Assembly: GCF_036785885.1 (NCBI RefSeq)
Contig: NC_092322.1
Coordinates: forward strand, 13,848,466-13,912,465
Source: Coffea arabica
Taxonomy: Eukaryota > Streptophyta > Magnoliopsida > Gentianales > Rubiaceae
Direction of reading: 5' to 3'
Length of the DNA: 64,000 nucleotides
In this document: positions 11,824 to 21,272 of the stretch, piece after piece
Layout: each line of letters starts with the position of its first letter
Position numbering within the stretch: position 1 is the stretch's first letter
Notes under the pieces: generated by a model
What the model saw: only the letters and a program-made list of their open reading frames with translations
The model's database searches: none
What the model was told of the DNA's origin: nothing
Made by a program: the position numbers and the translations under genes

Positions 11824-12844
11824 TCTTGTTCTTGACAGATAGTCTCTTCCTTCCAGCATCGTAGCTCACTAGCTTGCTCATCATCTTATAAGTTGTGTTT
11901 AAAACCTTTTCTTTTGCACCATTCACAAGTAGCCATCAATGAAGCCTTCTACAATCTCATTTGGAAGGGGATCAAGTGTTGCTGGTAGCTCAGACTTCGA
12001 AAGAGCAGCAATACGAATTCCATTTGCTCTTAATCAAATGCAAAATTACTATTGTAATCAAGTGTAAAATGTTTAGACTGCATTGTTTTGCTCTAAAGGA
12101 AAAAAATCATGCACCAAATTGAATTGGATAGTATATTTTTCTCTCAGTAATTAACTTGCAGTACGTGATGAAGATCTGAGTGGGATAAGAAGGATAAAAT
12201 TTAGATTTTTTGTTTGTATTAAATATGTTCTCAATGATGGACAAATTGTATTTTTGTTTATAGTGAATATGAGTTTGAATCCGTGTCTTGTTCATCTACC
12301 CAAGTTTTTCGGATATTATGTATTAAAATTCCGTAGAATGCTTAGATAATAGACTCATCTCCTCAATGAGTTTATATTAGTATAGTCAGTCAACTCACAA
12401 CTATTCAAATCAAATCTTTTGAGATGGTAGCCAATCCGGAAGAACGCAGTTAGAAGAATTGACTACAGCATCTTTCATTAAAAAAAACTCAAAAAGTCAA
12501 AAGCTTACATGGTCAATACATAATACCTGCACCGAATAATAGCAGTTTGGTTTCTGAAGATCAATGAAGATATAAGATAGAATAACAAGGCCAACAATTT
12601 CCCGGGGTATATACTCACACAGCATTCTTGTCAGGAGAAAAAGTTAAGAGCAGAGTGCAATAGGCATTCTGCAAGTCTAAACACAATAATGTTTTAGCTA
12701 TGTTTCCAATTATTGACTTCATCTTTCATTGAACGGCAGATTTTAGCAATCGTTGAGTTTGGGTTCGACCTATTAAATGATGGCCTGCAGATGATGTCAT
12801 ATGAAGAAATTAAACAAGGACGCTAGACAGGGAGAGTGAAATTG
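11824..12844. other. Spacer upstream of NLR2
   Basis: I see no open frame, repeat or RNA gene here. The sequence is AT-rich. Confidence 0.5.
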
Positions 12845-13075
12845 GTGTTTGTTGACTTGACAATAATGTCACCCAAGTTCCCTTCCCAAATTTTGAAAAA
12901 AATGGTGAATAGATAAAGAAAAGAAAAGAAAAGAGAAGGTCTTGGCAGCAATATTTGACTATTGGTGTTTGACTGCTTTAAATTATGACTTGTGAGAAAG
13001 TTATAGATCTGGAACTAAGTCTTTCAATAGCTAGAGAGATAGCAATCTGATATCAGATTGAAAAGTAGTAGTAAA
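12845..13075 (+). promoter_or_regulatory. NLR2 promoter-proximal region and leader with W-box motifs
   Basis: Three TTGACT motifs (12852, 12955, 12969) match the WRKY-binding W-box core TTGAC[C/T]. From about 12937 the sequence aligns with the regions before NLR5 (33226-33353) and NLR6 (50264-50404). Shared blocks include GTCTTG followed by a [C/T]GGC, a TATTTGA.TATT block, TAGATCT.GAACTAAG and AATCTGATAT.AGA. No TATA box is certain. Role in defence-inducible expression is inference. Confidence 0.5.
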
Positions 13076-16000
13076 ATGGAGATGCCCTTCATTAGTACTA
13101 CGAGTTACTTTGATCTTGCCTTGGATTATCTGGAATGGTGTGACTATCCGTTCAGCAAGTATTTTTCTTCTGATATCAGGAACCTGATGATGGAGGTTGG
13201 ATTATTGAAAACTTTTGATCTGTATATGAGAAATTGCAGGAGGAGGAATCATGGAATGGTTTTGGAACATGGTCAGGAGGAGAAGGCTAATACTAAGTCT
13301 GACAGAGTGAGACGTAGCATTATTTTGTTCACAATGCAAGATCTGGTTACCAGGATACAGCACGATCTTCACTCTGCTTATCTTAGAGATATGCAATCTG
13401 GTGCATCAGATTTTAGTGGCATTGAAGGTGAGCTCATTGGATTCCGAGAAGATATCGAATTGTTGTTTGAGAAAGATATCAATGAATCATGGACCAATAT
13501 TTTGTTGGGCCATTACTCACTGGGAGATGCACGACTAGTTACGGATTTCATTGATTCCCTCTCTGAGAATCTGGAGTATCTTCTCTACAGAGATCATGAA
13601 TTTGGTGAAGCTTTTCATTATCTAATACATACCCTTAAAGAGAAACTAATGTTCTTGAAGAGTTTCATTTGCTTTGTCATACTGCAGGGCGTTCAGGGTG
13701 AGCAATTGATTGATCTGCTGATTCACATTGAAGTTGTGGCTATCAAAGCTGCTCGCCTGATTTTTATATCTTGGTTTGAGAGAGATGATGAAGAGGTTTG
13801 CAATGAAATGCAATTTGAAATTTCTCAACTGCTGCGCGAGAAGATTGATCCGGTTGATCCCCAAGTCAAAGAAACTTATATCCATGTCCTAACTGCTTCA
13901 AAGTTGTCAAGATCATCACACAATTTAGCTCTTGAGGAGAACAAGAATCTGGTGGCTAAATTTATTGTCTGTCTCCTAGATTACATTATGGACCTAATAT
14001 CACATAATAGTTTTCTGGTTCCAGTGAAGGATCAAATGCTAAAATTCCATCAGGGAGTGAGATTCCTGAGCATCCTTCTTAGCCAGCAGCAAGAGAGGTT
14101 CAATGAGCTACATGACGAACTGAAGGATCTTATCAGAATTGTGGTCTGTGATGCAGGAATCGTGATTTTCTCACTCTCTGTGAATGAAATGAAAATAAGC
14201 TTGGCCAAGGAAACAGATCTTGAGCTGTTTCATTTGCTGAAAGTGCTTGAGTTTATTATGGGAGAAGTTACACAAATTTATCCAGTTACGTCACCATCAC
14301 CATTTAGGTTTCCAAGGAGCAATGAGTTGGGCTCCATTGATTTCCTACTAGAAAATCTTGAGGAACTAGCATGTTCTGAGCATGATTTAGTTACTCTTCC
14401 AAAGGATCAAATCCTCACAGTTCAAGAAGATCTAATATTCTTAAGATCTTTTCTACAAAATGTTGTGGAGCAGCGCAACCAAAATGAAAAACTACAAGAT
14501 GTTTGGAATCATGTGATGGGGGTTGCATATAAGGCAGAGTTAGTGATAGACTCTGTTGTGGTGGGGGATAAACCTGAATGTTTGGATACTATTGCTGGAG
14601 ATATCAAACTTGTGAAGACTGAGGCTCTTGAAATCTATGACAGCATAAGGCATGATATTGAAGCTCAGAGGGTCACGAAGAATTTTATTTGCATTAAATC
14701 ACAACACAACACCCTAGGATTGAATGATGTTCTGGTGGGTCTTGATGATGAGGTAAAAACAATGATGGATAAAATTACCAGGGGTTCAAAGCTGTTGGAT
14801 ATTGTTTCGATTGTGGGCATGCCTGGACTTGGCAAGACAGCAGTAGCCAGCAAAGTTTTCAGTGATTCTTTAGTTTTAGGCCACTTTCATATTTGTGCTT
14901 GGTGTATTGTTTCTCAAGTATATAGCAAGCACAATTTGTTGGTTCAAATTCTTGGTTGTATAGCTTCTGGGAGGTGTGACCAATATCTTAATATGAATGA
15001 AGATGATTTGGCAGAAAAGCTCTACAAGTGTTTGAAGGGGAACAGGTATCTCATCATTTTGGACGATGTGTGGGACATTGAACCATGGAACTTGTCGAAA
15101 CCATCATTGCCAGATGATGCCAATGGAAGCAGGATTCTTTTCACCAGTAGATTTCATAATTTGTCTTCACAATTCAAAGAAGATTGCACGCCTCACCATC
15201 TTCGGCAACTTACGGATGAAGAGAGTTGGGCATTGCTGCAGACAAAGATATTTGACAAAGAAGTTTGTCCTCCAGCATTAAGAGTAGTTGGAAAGCAAAT
15301 AGCAAAAAATTGTAGGGGCCTACCTCTCACAGTTATTCTTGTTGCTGGAATTCTTTCAAATGTTGAGGAAGACTGCTGGGAAGAAGTTGCAACTAGTCTG
15401 AGCTCTCGCTCAGTTATTGAGACCGAGCACTGCATGAAGACACTGGAGCTGAGTTACAATCATTTGCCCGATTATTTGAAACCATGCCTCCTCTACCTTG
15501 GTGCATTCCAGGAAGACCAAGACATTCCTGTTAGAAAGTTAAAGTTGTTATGGATCTCAGAAGGATTTGTGCGGAAGACTGAGCCAAGTGACTTAGAGGA
15601 TGTGGCAGATGGCTACTTGACGGATCTGATTACTAGAAGTTTAGTTATGGTTACGCTACAAAGATCTGTAGGGGGGATCAAAGCTTGCCGAATTCATGAT
15701 TTGGTGCATGAGTTTTGCGTGGAAAAAGCCAAAGAAGAAAGATTTCTACAGATTTTGCCTGGGTATACTGAGCTTTCTACTTATAATGGATCATACAACA
15801 CAGATCGTTTTTTTATATACACTGCTACAGAAGAGGAATTGAAGGATTCGAGACTATTTTTTCCCAATTTACGCTCCTTGATCTGGTTTTCCAATCATCA
15901 TTGGAAGTTTGTACTGTATGGTGTTTACTCATTCCGTTTTAAGATGTTTAAACTTCTTAGAGTGCTGGATTTGGGAAAACTCTGTCTTGGCAGTTATTTT

Positions 16001-16918
16001 CCAAGGGAAGTAGTATTGCTTGTTCATCTGAGATACTTGACCATTCAGTGTTATATAAATTCCATCCCATCATCAATAGCCAATCTCTCAAGGTTAGAAA
16101 CTTTTATCATCAAAGTATATGATGGAAATGTTGGATTGCCTGATACTATTCGAAGCATGAAGAAATTGAGGCACCTGTACGTGGAAGGTATTCTTTCTCC
16201 AGTTGCTTTTAGTCTTTCATCTGACGATCTTGAAGTCTCCCAAGATATATATCATTTTGAAACCTTTACTCTTGCTGTCGATCCCTCACCTCAAATCTTC
16301 CAAAAGATACTGACAAAGTTACCAAGCATCCGCAGGCTAAAATGCGTGGGGGGCAGAAGATACTCTGCTGAGAGTTTTGACAGGATTATCAAGCTCGATT
16401 TTTTGAGTCAACTAGAATCACTCAAAGTGGTTAGCTTTCAGAGAGTTGAGTTTGCATTCCCCCTAAACCTACGAAAACTAACACTCTCACTCCTTAATGC
16501 GCCGGGGTTGCATACAAGGTTTGAACAAAATAAACTGCCATGGAATAAAATATCAGCAATTGCAGAGCTGCCGAATCTTGAAGTGCTCAAATTAAGTGGA
16601 GCCTTTGTGGGGGAAACATGGGAAATGGGAGAAGGGACATTTCCTAAGCTCAGATTCTTGAAGTTGGCATACTTGGACATTGTCAGGTGGACAGCCTCTT
16701 GTGATGATTTCCCCCCTCTTCAGAAACTGGTTTTGGAAGGTTGCGCTAAGCTGGAAGATGTCCCTTCTTGTTTAGGGGATATTCCAACTATTGAAGTGAT
16801 TGAGGTCAAATGGTGTCACAAGTCTACCGCAAGCTTGGTTAAGCAAATTCAAGAACAACAGATGGATATGGGAAATGAGTGTCTAAAGATATTTATTCAA
16901 GAAAATTTCAAGATTTGA
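13076..16918 (+). CDS. NLR2: intact R1-type CC-NB-LRR disease resistance protein
   Basis: A single uninterrupted exon of 1280 codons. The frame is open 18 nt further upstream to a TTG, but the first ATG is 13076. Residues 1 to about 430 are the long extension seen in R1/late-blight-type CNLs. About 440-540 is an Rx-like coiled coil with an EDVID-like AELVID. NB-ARC has P-loop GMPGLGKTA at 581, kinase-2 ILDDVWD around 663, RNBS-B GSRILFTSR at 684, GLPL at 748 and IHD at 873-875. About 960-1265 are irregular LRRs ending in PSCLGDIPTIEVIEV. The family are intracellular receptors that bind ATP/ADP and trigger defence on sensing pathogen effectors; the ligand is unknown. All nucleotide-binding motifs are present, so it is probably functional. 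It heads a tandem array and has a W-box-containing upstream region. The P-loop ends KTA where the paralogs have KTT. Confidence 0.93.
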   Translation: MEMPFISTTSYFDLALDYLEWCDYPFSKYFSSDIRNLMMEVGLLKTFDLYMRNCRRRNHGMVLEHGQEEKANTKSDRVRRSIILFTMQDLVTRIQHDLHSAYLRDMQSGASDFSGIEGELIGFREDIELLFEKDINESWTNILLGHYSLGDARLVTDFIDSLSENLEYLLYRDHEFGEAFHYLIHTLKEKLMFLKSFICFVILQGVQGEQLIDLLIHIEVVAIKAARLIFISWFERDDEEVCNEMQFEISQLLREKIDPVDPQVKETYIHVLTASKLSRSSHNLALEENKNLVAKFIVCLLDYIMDLISHNSFLVPVKDQMLKFHQGVRFLSILLSQQQERFNELHDELKDLIRIVVCDAGIVIFSLSVNEMKISLAKETDLELFHLLKVLEFIMGEVTQIYPVTSPSPFRFPRSNELGSIDFLLENLEELACSEHDLVTLPKDQILTVQEDLIFLRSFLQNVVEQRNQNEKLQDVWNHVMGVAYKAELVIDSVVVGDKPECLDTIAGDIKLVKTEALEIYDSIRHDIEAQRVTKNFICIKSQHNTLGLNDVLVGLDDEVKTMMDKITRGSKLLDIVSIVGMPGLGKTAVASKVFSDSLVLGHFHICAWCIVSQVYSKHNLLVQILGCIASGRCDQYLNMNEDDLAEKLYKCLKGNRYLIILDDVWDIEPWNLSKPSLPDDANGSRILFTSRFHNLSSQFKEDCTPHHLRQLTDEESWALLQTKIFDKEVCPPALRVVGKQIAKNCRGLPLTVILVAGILSNVEEDCWEEVATSLSSRSVIETEHCMKTLELSYNHLPDYLKPCLLYLGAFQEDQDIPVRKLKLLWISEGFVRKTEPSDLEDVADGYLTDLITRSLVMVTLQRSVGGIKACRIHDLVHEFCVEKAKEERFLQILPGYTELSTYNGSYNTDRFFIYTATEEELKDSRLFFPNLRSLIWFSNHHWKFVLYGVYSFRFKMFKLLRVLDLGKLCLGSYFPREVVLLVHLRYLTIQCYINSIPSSIANLSRLETFIIKVYDGNVGLPDTIRSMKKLRHLYVEGILSPVAFSLSSDDLEVSQDIYHFETFTLAVDPSPQIFQKILTKLPSIRRLKCVGGRRYSAESFDRIIKLDFLSQLESLKVVSFQRVEFAFPLNLRKLTLSLLNAPGLHTRFEQNKLPWNKISAIAELPNLEVLKLSGAFVGETWEMGEGTFPKLRFLKLAYLDIVRWTASCDDFPPLQKLVLEGCAKLEDVPSCLGDIPTIEVIEVKWCHKSTASLVKQIQEQQMDMGNECLKIFIQENFKI

Positions 16919-17714
16919 ACATTTTCTTGAGTGCTTAGATCTTTGGGAGAATCAATTCCATCCCAGTTGCATGTTGAAGCGGTGAATCATTCATGTCTTT
17001 TCAGCATTGGTAGATTTGAAAGAGAGAAAACAGATTGGGATTCCACTCTTTAGGTTTGTTATGCTACTACGTTACTATTTGTATCTGTTGAATCAAATTC
17101 ATATGTAAAACTATTTATGTTTCTTAAAAGCAACTTTTTAAGTTTCCAATGCCTTGATGAATTTGATTCTACAATTTCATGATTGCAGTGGCAAGAATAG
17201 TCAAGAACTGATTAGTCCAACATTATCTATCCTACTCTGTGCCTAATGTTCTTGTCATTGAATATTTGATATGTTTGTAATCATAGCTGCAATACTCTTC
17301 AATACCACTCAGCCATACATCTAAACAGAACTCTAAGCAGCATCTATGACATACCTAAAATGAATGCTGTCCTAAAATGGATGGCAACAGAAGTTCAGTA
17401 CCCAGCTGATAGTAAAGTTCTCTACTTTCCCCTTCCTGACCACTCTTTCCCCTTTTCTTTTTTGTCATTAAGACTAATGTAAACCATAGATTGGAATATA
17501 ATTCCCCAGCTTGAGCATGACATTAAAGTGCTAAATATTCGAACAGTGAATCAACAAGCTGGTGCATTAAAGGTGTACTGATTCCAGTCTGCTATAGAGT
17601 GCCAAAGATCTCCTTCCATGTTGAAAACATATTGAACTGTTAAAACTGCAACAGGGACTTGAGGCCACACTAAAATTTCTTCAGTAAATAAATATGTATG
17701 TCCCGTGAGATCTA
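16919..17714. other. NLR2 3' flank
   Basis: The first ~370 bp resemble the downstream flanks of NLR1, NLR3 and NLR6 (words such as ATTCCACTC.TTAGGT and TGTATCTGTTGAATCA), so this is probably 3'UTR and flank. I see nothing coding beyond it up to the fucosidase relic. Confidence 0.5.
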
Positions 17715-17834
17715 AAGTACGTAGTAGCTTCTGCATATTGGCCTTCATTAACAAGTTTCCTGACCTCAGTTAGCACTTCTGCAGCATCTGGCTCAATGTA
17801 ATCCCCAGGAATGCCCCCGTCCAAAGTGTGTCCT
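17715..17834 (-). pseudogene. Exon relic of an alpha-L-fucosidase 2 (GH95) gene
   Basis: On the minus strand an acceptor TGCATGCAG precedes codons for DTLWTG. After a one-base frame change come GIPGDYIEPDA and EVRKLVNEGQYAEAT. This is the N-terminal signature of plant GH95 alpha-1,2-L-fucosidases, which trim fucose from xyloglucan in the cell wall; family members read DTLWTG-x-PG-x-Y and then EVRKLV..G.Y.EAT. The frame break in the DTLWTG/GIPG junction, the divergence after QYAEATTY and the absence of any other GH95 exon nearby show it is a single-exon remnant. It is unrelated to the NLRs and probably marks an old gene or a transposed fragment. Confidence 0.65.
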
Positions 17835-19306
17835 CTGCATGCAAATATCCAAAACAAAGTAATAAAATAAAATATCAAAAGCAGAAACTTTGAATTGAAC
17901 CAGAAAAACACAGCTGTTTAAGCAATAAGCCAAAATTCAGGCAATCAGCAAAGTTAAGAAGACCGAGAGGGACCGAATTGAACACATACTTCAGAGTGCA
18001 CTGCCACATTGCCACTTGTTAGATTCATCACATTAATACCGTCAAATGCTAGAAAACGAAAAACCTTTACTTAAATTCCAAGAAACAAAATGAGACACAA
18101 AAATCAAAACTTTCTCATTAATGCTGTGTAGAAAGTAGAAATTACCCCCCCCCCCCCAAAAAAATCAAGAATAACTAATTATCCCCAAGATACAAGCCTA
18201 AATACAAAAGTTCCAATTTAATTATTTTGGGGATAGGTAAAAATTTCAACAAATTTGGACATGGATACTGTATTATGTCAAACTAGGGATATTAATTGGG
18301 CTTTTAAAGCTAACCATGCTCTTGTGCACACTAAAAAAAAGTCTCTATTCTTTTAAAAACTAGGGATATTAATCTATTCTTGTGCACATTTATTATATAG
18401 TGGATATCTTTCCCTGATGAATTACCATTTAGAATTAAAATGACAAAATTCTAGCAAACTGTTGTTTTTAATTGAATTACATGGATGGATTTGCGATCCC
18501 ACCATGCAAAATGAGAAGTCACTAAAGATCCCTCTTGCATCTCCCAAATCAACAACTTTCTGACCCTAATCAGCATCTCCCAATATCATCATGTATCTGA
18601 TTTAACCTTAAGATTAAAGAACCACAAAGGAACCTGGCTTCTTCTTCAGTTCTTAATCTCATTTAACCTTTTAATTAATTTTTGAAACTGTATTTTGACT
18701 AACAAACTAATATCCAAACAAAGCTTAATTAGGTCCCGAAATGAACTGGATAGCAACGAAAAACCTTTGTTTAACCAAAAAAGAAAAGGAAATATGAAGC
18801 TAGAAAAGCTAGTCCCATGGTAAAAGCTTTAAGCAATAAGATTTGGATTCGAGGCTGAAATTTAATGATTCGACTTAAAATTCAGAATTATCGACAAAAA
18901 ACAGGGCAATAAAAAAGAAAGGTTAAAGCTGATCAAAGGAAAACAAAACAGTGAAAATTTACTTGGGCAACGTGGAAATTAATAACGTGTTGCATCTGCA
19001 ATTAGTGCATTAAAGTTAAAGTCTTGAAGAACCCTAAACCGATGTATTATGTAATAACTTTTCTTATGCAATAATGTGTCTTCTAATGACTGAGAAAAGG
19101 TGGTCATTATTTAGTATATCAAATGCTCATGAATTTCACTAAAATAAATATTACAAAACAATTTGCATGCTCATTTTCAAATATAAGTGCAGTCTCCATC
19201 ATCTAGGTATTGTTGACCTTTTAAATGAATTAAAAAGGTTTAGCTAAAATTCCAAGTTGCCTAATTTTTAAATGTTTGAGGCTACCGACATCATTTTCAA
19301 CAAAAT
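17835..19306. other. Spacer with C13 homopolymer
   Basis: I see no coding frame. A run of 13 C followed by 7 A is at 18145-18164. From about 18830 onward the sequence is similar to 28411 onward, the region before NLR4, marking the start of the duplicated NLR3/NLR4 upstream unit. Confidence 0.55.
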
Positions 19307-19731
19307 TAGGCCTATCAACAGGTCGAATCTGACCAAATTGATGCTACTACATATCTGGGTCGAATATTTGATTCGCAGAAATTGATTCAATATGAAGCAT
19401 TTTTAGTATTTCTAATCTTTTAAATCCGACAATTTTTATTAGTAAAATATTAATGAAAAAAAAAAAGATTCAACCATTGGTTGAATATTACGACTTTCTT
19501 ATTTTAGGGAGATAGTGTATGTATTAGTTGTAACTTGTAATGAATATATATATATTATTTATTTATATAGATATTTATGTTATTCAGATGTGCCTATAGA
19601 ATGGGCTGAAGCTCATAAAAATCCATATCCTAGCCATTTATGGAAATGGCTTAATTGAATCCGGGTAATTGGATGTCGGATCCGGAAAAATGGCTGTATC
19701 CGGGCCTAGGTTCCAATCCATTCACAGCCTA
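19307..19731. mobile_element. hAT-like non-autonomous element in the NLR3 upstream region
   Basis: The ends are TAGGCCTATC (left) and TTCACAGCCTA (right), with short imperfect inverted complementarity. Flanks are CAACAAAAT (19298-19306) and AACAAAT (19732-19738). The paralogous region before NLR4 reads TTTCAACAAATCCC at about 28932-28945 with no insert, so this is an empty site and supports an insertion with an approximately 8-bp duplication. The body is AT-rich with no coding potential. The hAT assignment rests on terminus and duplication length only. Confidence 0.55.
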
Positions 19732-20700
19732 AACAAATCCCCCTTAAGGGATTGATCTGGTCCCGATCCATTCACAACATCTTGGAAATCGGCAACAAAT
19801 TGTCTAACCATCAGACCTTATCTTTTAACGTGGCAAGAATAGATAATTTAACCGAGCAAGCGAGATCCAATTGTCTGGTTGAAAGGGCTAAGTTACAGTC
19901 AAGTGTTAAAAGATAGAAAACTGTTTGCAGAAAATACTGCTAAGGCTGCATAGAAATCTTGAAATAGGAACCTATTCCAGGAATTTGCAGTGCAAAGTTT
20001 TCTTATGTAGTTGTTCTATCTTGTAAATTGTTCAGTATAAGAACCATGTACGCAATTAATTCAACAGATTGAGAATTATCTCATGCTACATGCATTTTTT
20101 TCTGTGCGATTTCTGATATACCGTTGTCTATGTTTTCAATACATTTTCAATTTTGTAGTCGAATTCGAAGTTAGTTCAACAAAGAAGAGGCGGGGTTAAA
20201 TTTTCTTGTAGGAAATTTTTGAATGAGAAAACATAAATTAATCCAGTAGATTGTCAATAATATTTCAGAACGAGATGATGGCTATACATTTAACTATTAA
20301 AGAACTCGAAAAATCAGAGCCACAGGCAAACTGGGCATGATGGAGATGAAGGAAAACAGAAAACAGCAAAGAGAAGGAGAAAAACTCATTCCTAAACAGG
20401 CAAGTAGCCTAGTCCAACTTACCTGGCCAACGAGGAAATAACTGGTGGATGCATCTAACTGGTCCTAGATTTAATATTTCAGCAGTTGCTTTCTTGTCAG
20501 TTGTCAACACTCGACAGAATTCTGACCCAAAAATCCGGCAAAGTCCAACACAGCGTTTAGTATGACAACCGTCCAGGCTTGCCACTAGCTGTATCTTTCG
20601 GCAAGAAAATGGAGACTTGCTTGTAGCAGTTATTCGTTTTCTGTAGCATTTTTCTGAAATATTTAGTCCCTCAAAAGTTCTGATTTGATTCAATCAATTT
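19732..20700. other. NLR3 upstream region, paralogous to the NLR4 upstream region
   Basis: The segment aligns patchily with 28936-29560: AACAAATCCC..TT..GGGATTG, AAGAACCATGTA / AAATCCAAGTAG.CAATTAATTCAA, and TCATGCTACATGCATTTTTTCT. I see no coding frame worth calling. Confidence 0.5.
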
Positions 20701-21272
20701 GCTGGATTCTAGTCTGACTTGGTGATGCTTTTGCTGTCCACTGGAGCTTCTGCAGTCAGTCTCTTTCCATTAAAGCCCATCAAATATTGCTTGTGAACAA
20801 CAGGTATATCAAAAATTCAAGAGAAAGAGGAAAGAAACAATTCTTTTGTCTCAAATAACTAATATTCTTTACTTAAATTAAAGTGGCTCTTTTTATCATT
20901 CATCGACACAAGACAAAACACTTGTTGAGCTTCTCAATTTGCTGCATTTCTTCTGCTGTGTAAGAAATTTTGTAGTTTGTCATATATCATTTTACTGAAA
21001 TTATCGAATTTGTACTGTATTTGAAGGAAAATTTTTTGGGTTGGGGGAGAAGAGGTTGAAAGGAGTATTTTTGGTTTATAATAAAGAAGAGAACATTGCG
21101 ATTCTCTTTTACTTATGCTTCAATTTATTTTAATTAGATTAAGCTGACAGGAAATTCTTTAACAACAAAAAGACAAAAGTTGATGTGAAATCCTTTGAAA
21201 ATTATCCTGATTGTTTTGCAGGATATTCAGGATATTGGAACAAGGTCTATATCATATATCCTTGGATAAATT
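20701..21272 (+). promoter_or_regulatory. NLR3 5'UTR exon, leader intron and start region
   Basis: An untranslated exon ends at ACAACAG|GTATAT, giving an intron 20804-21221 (418 bp) closed by TTGTTTTGCAG, followed by GATATTCAGGATATTGGAAC and the ATG at 21273. The same arrangement with matching exon edges precedes NLR4, where the intron is 316 bp. Two paralogs keeping both splice sites supports real splicing. The transcription start is not defined. Confidence 0.55.

Noticed and set aside
13058-13075. Six extra N-terminal codons for NLR2
   Set aside because: They begin with TTG, not ATG; the first ATG is 13076.
20409-20693. 94-codon minus-strand frame
   Set aside because: It overlaps the NLR3 upstream region shared with NLR4, and the frame is not kept in the paralogous copy.
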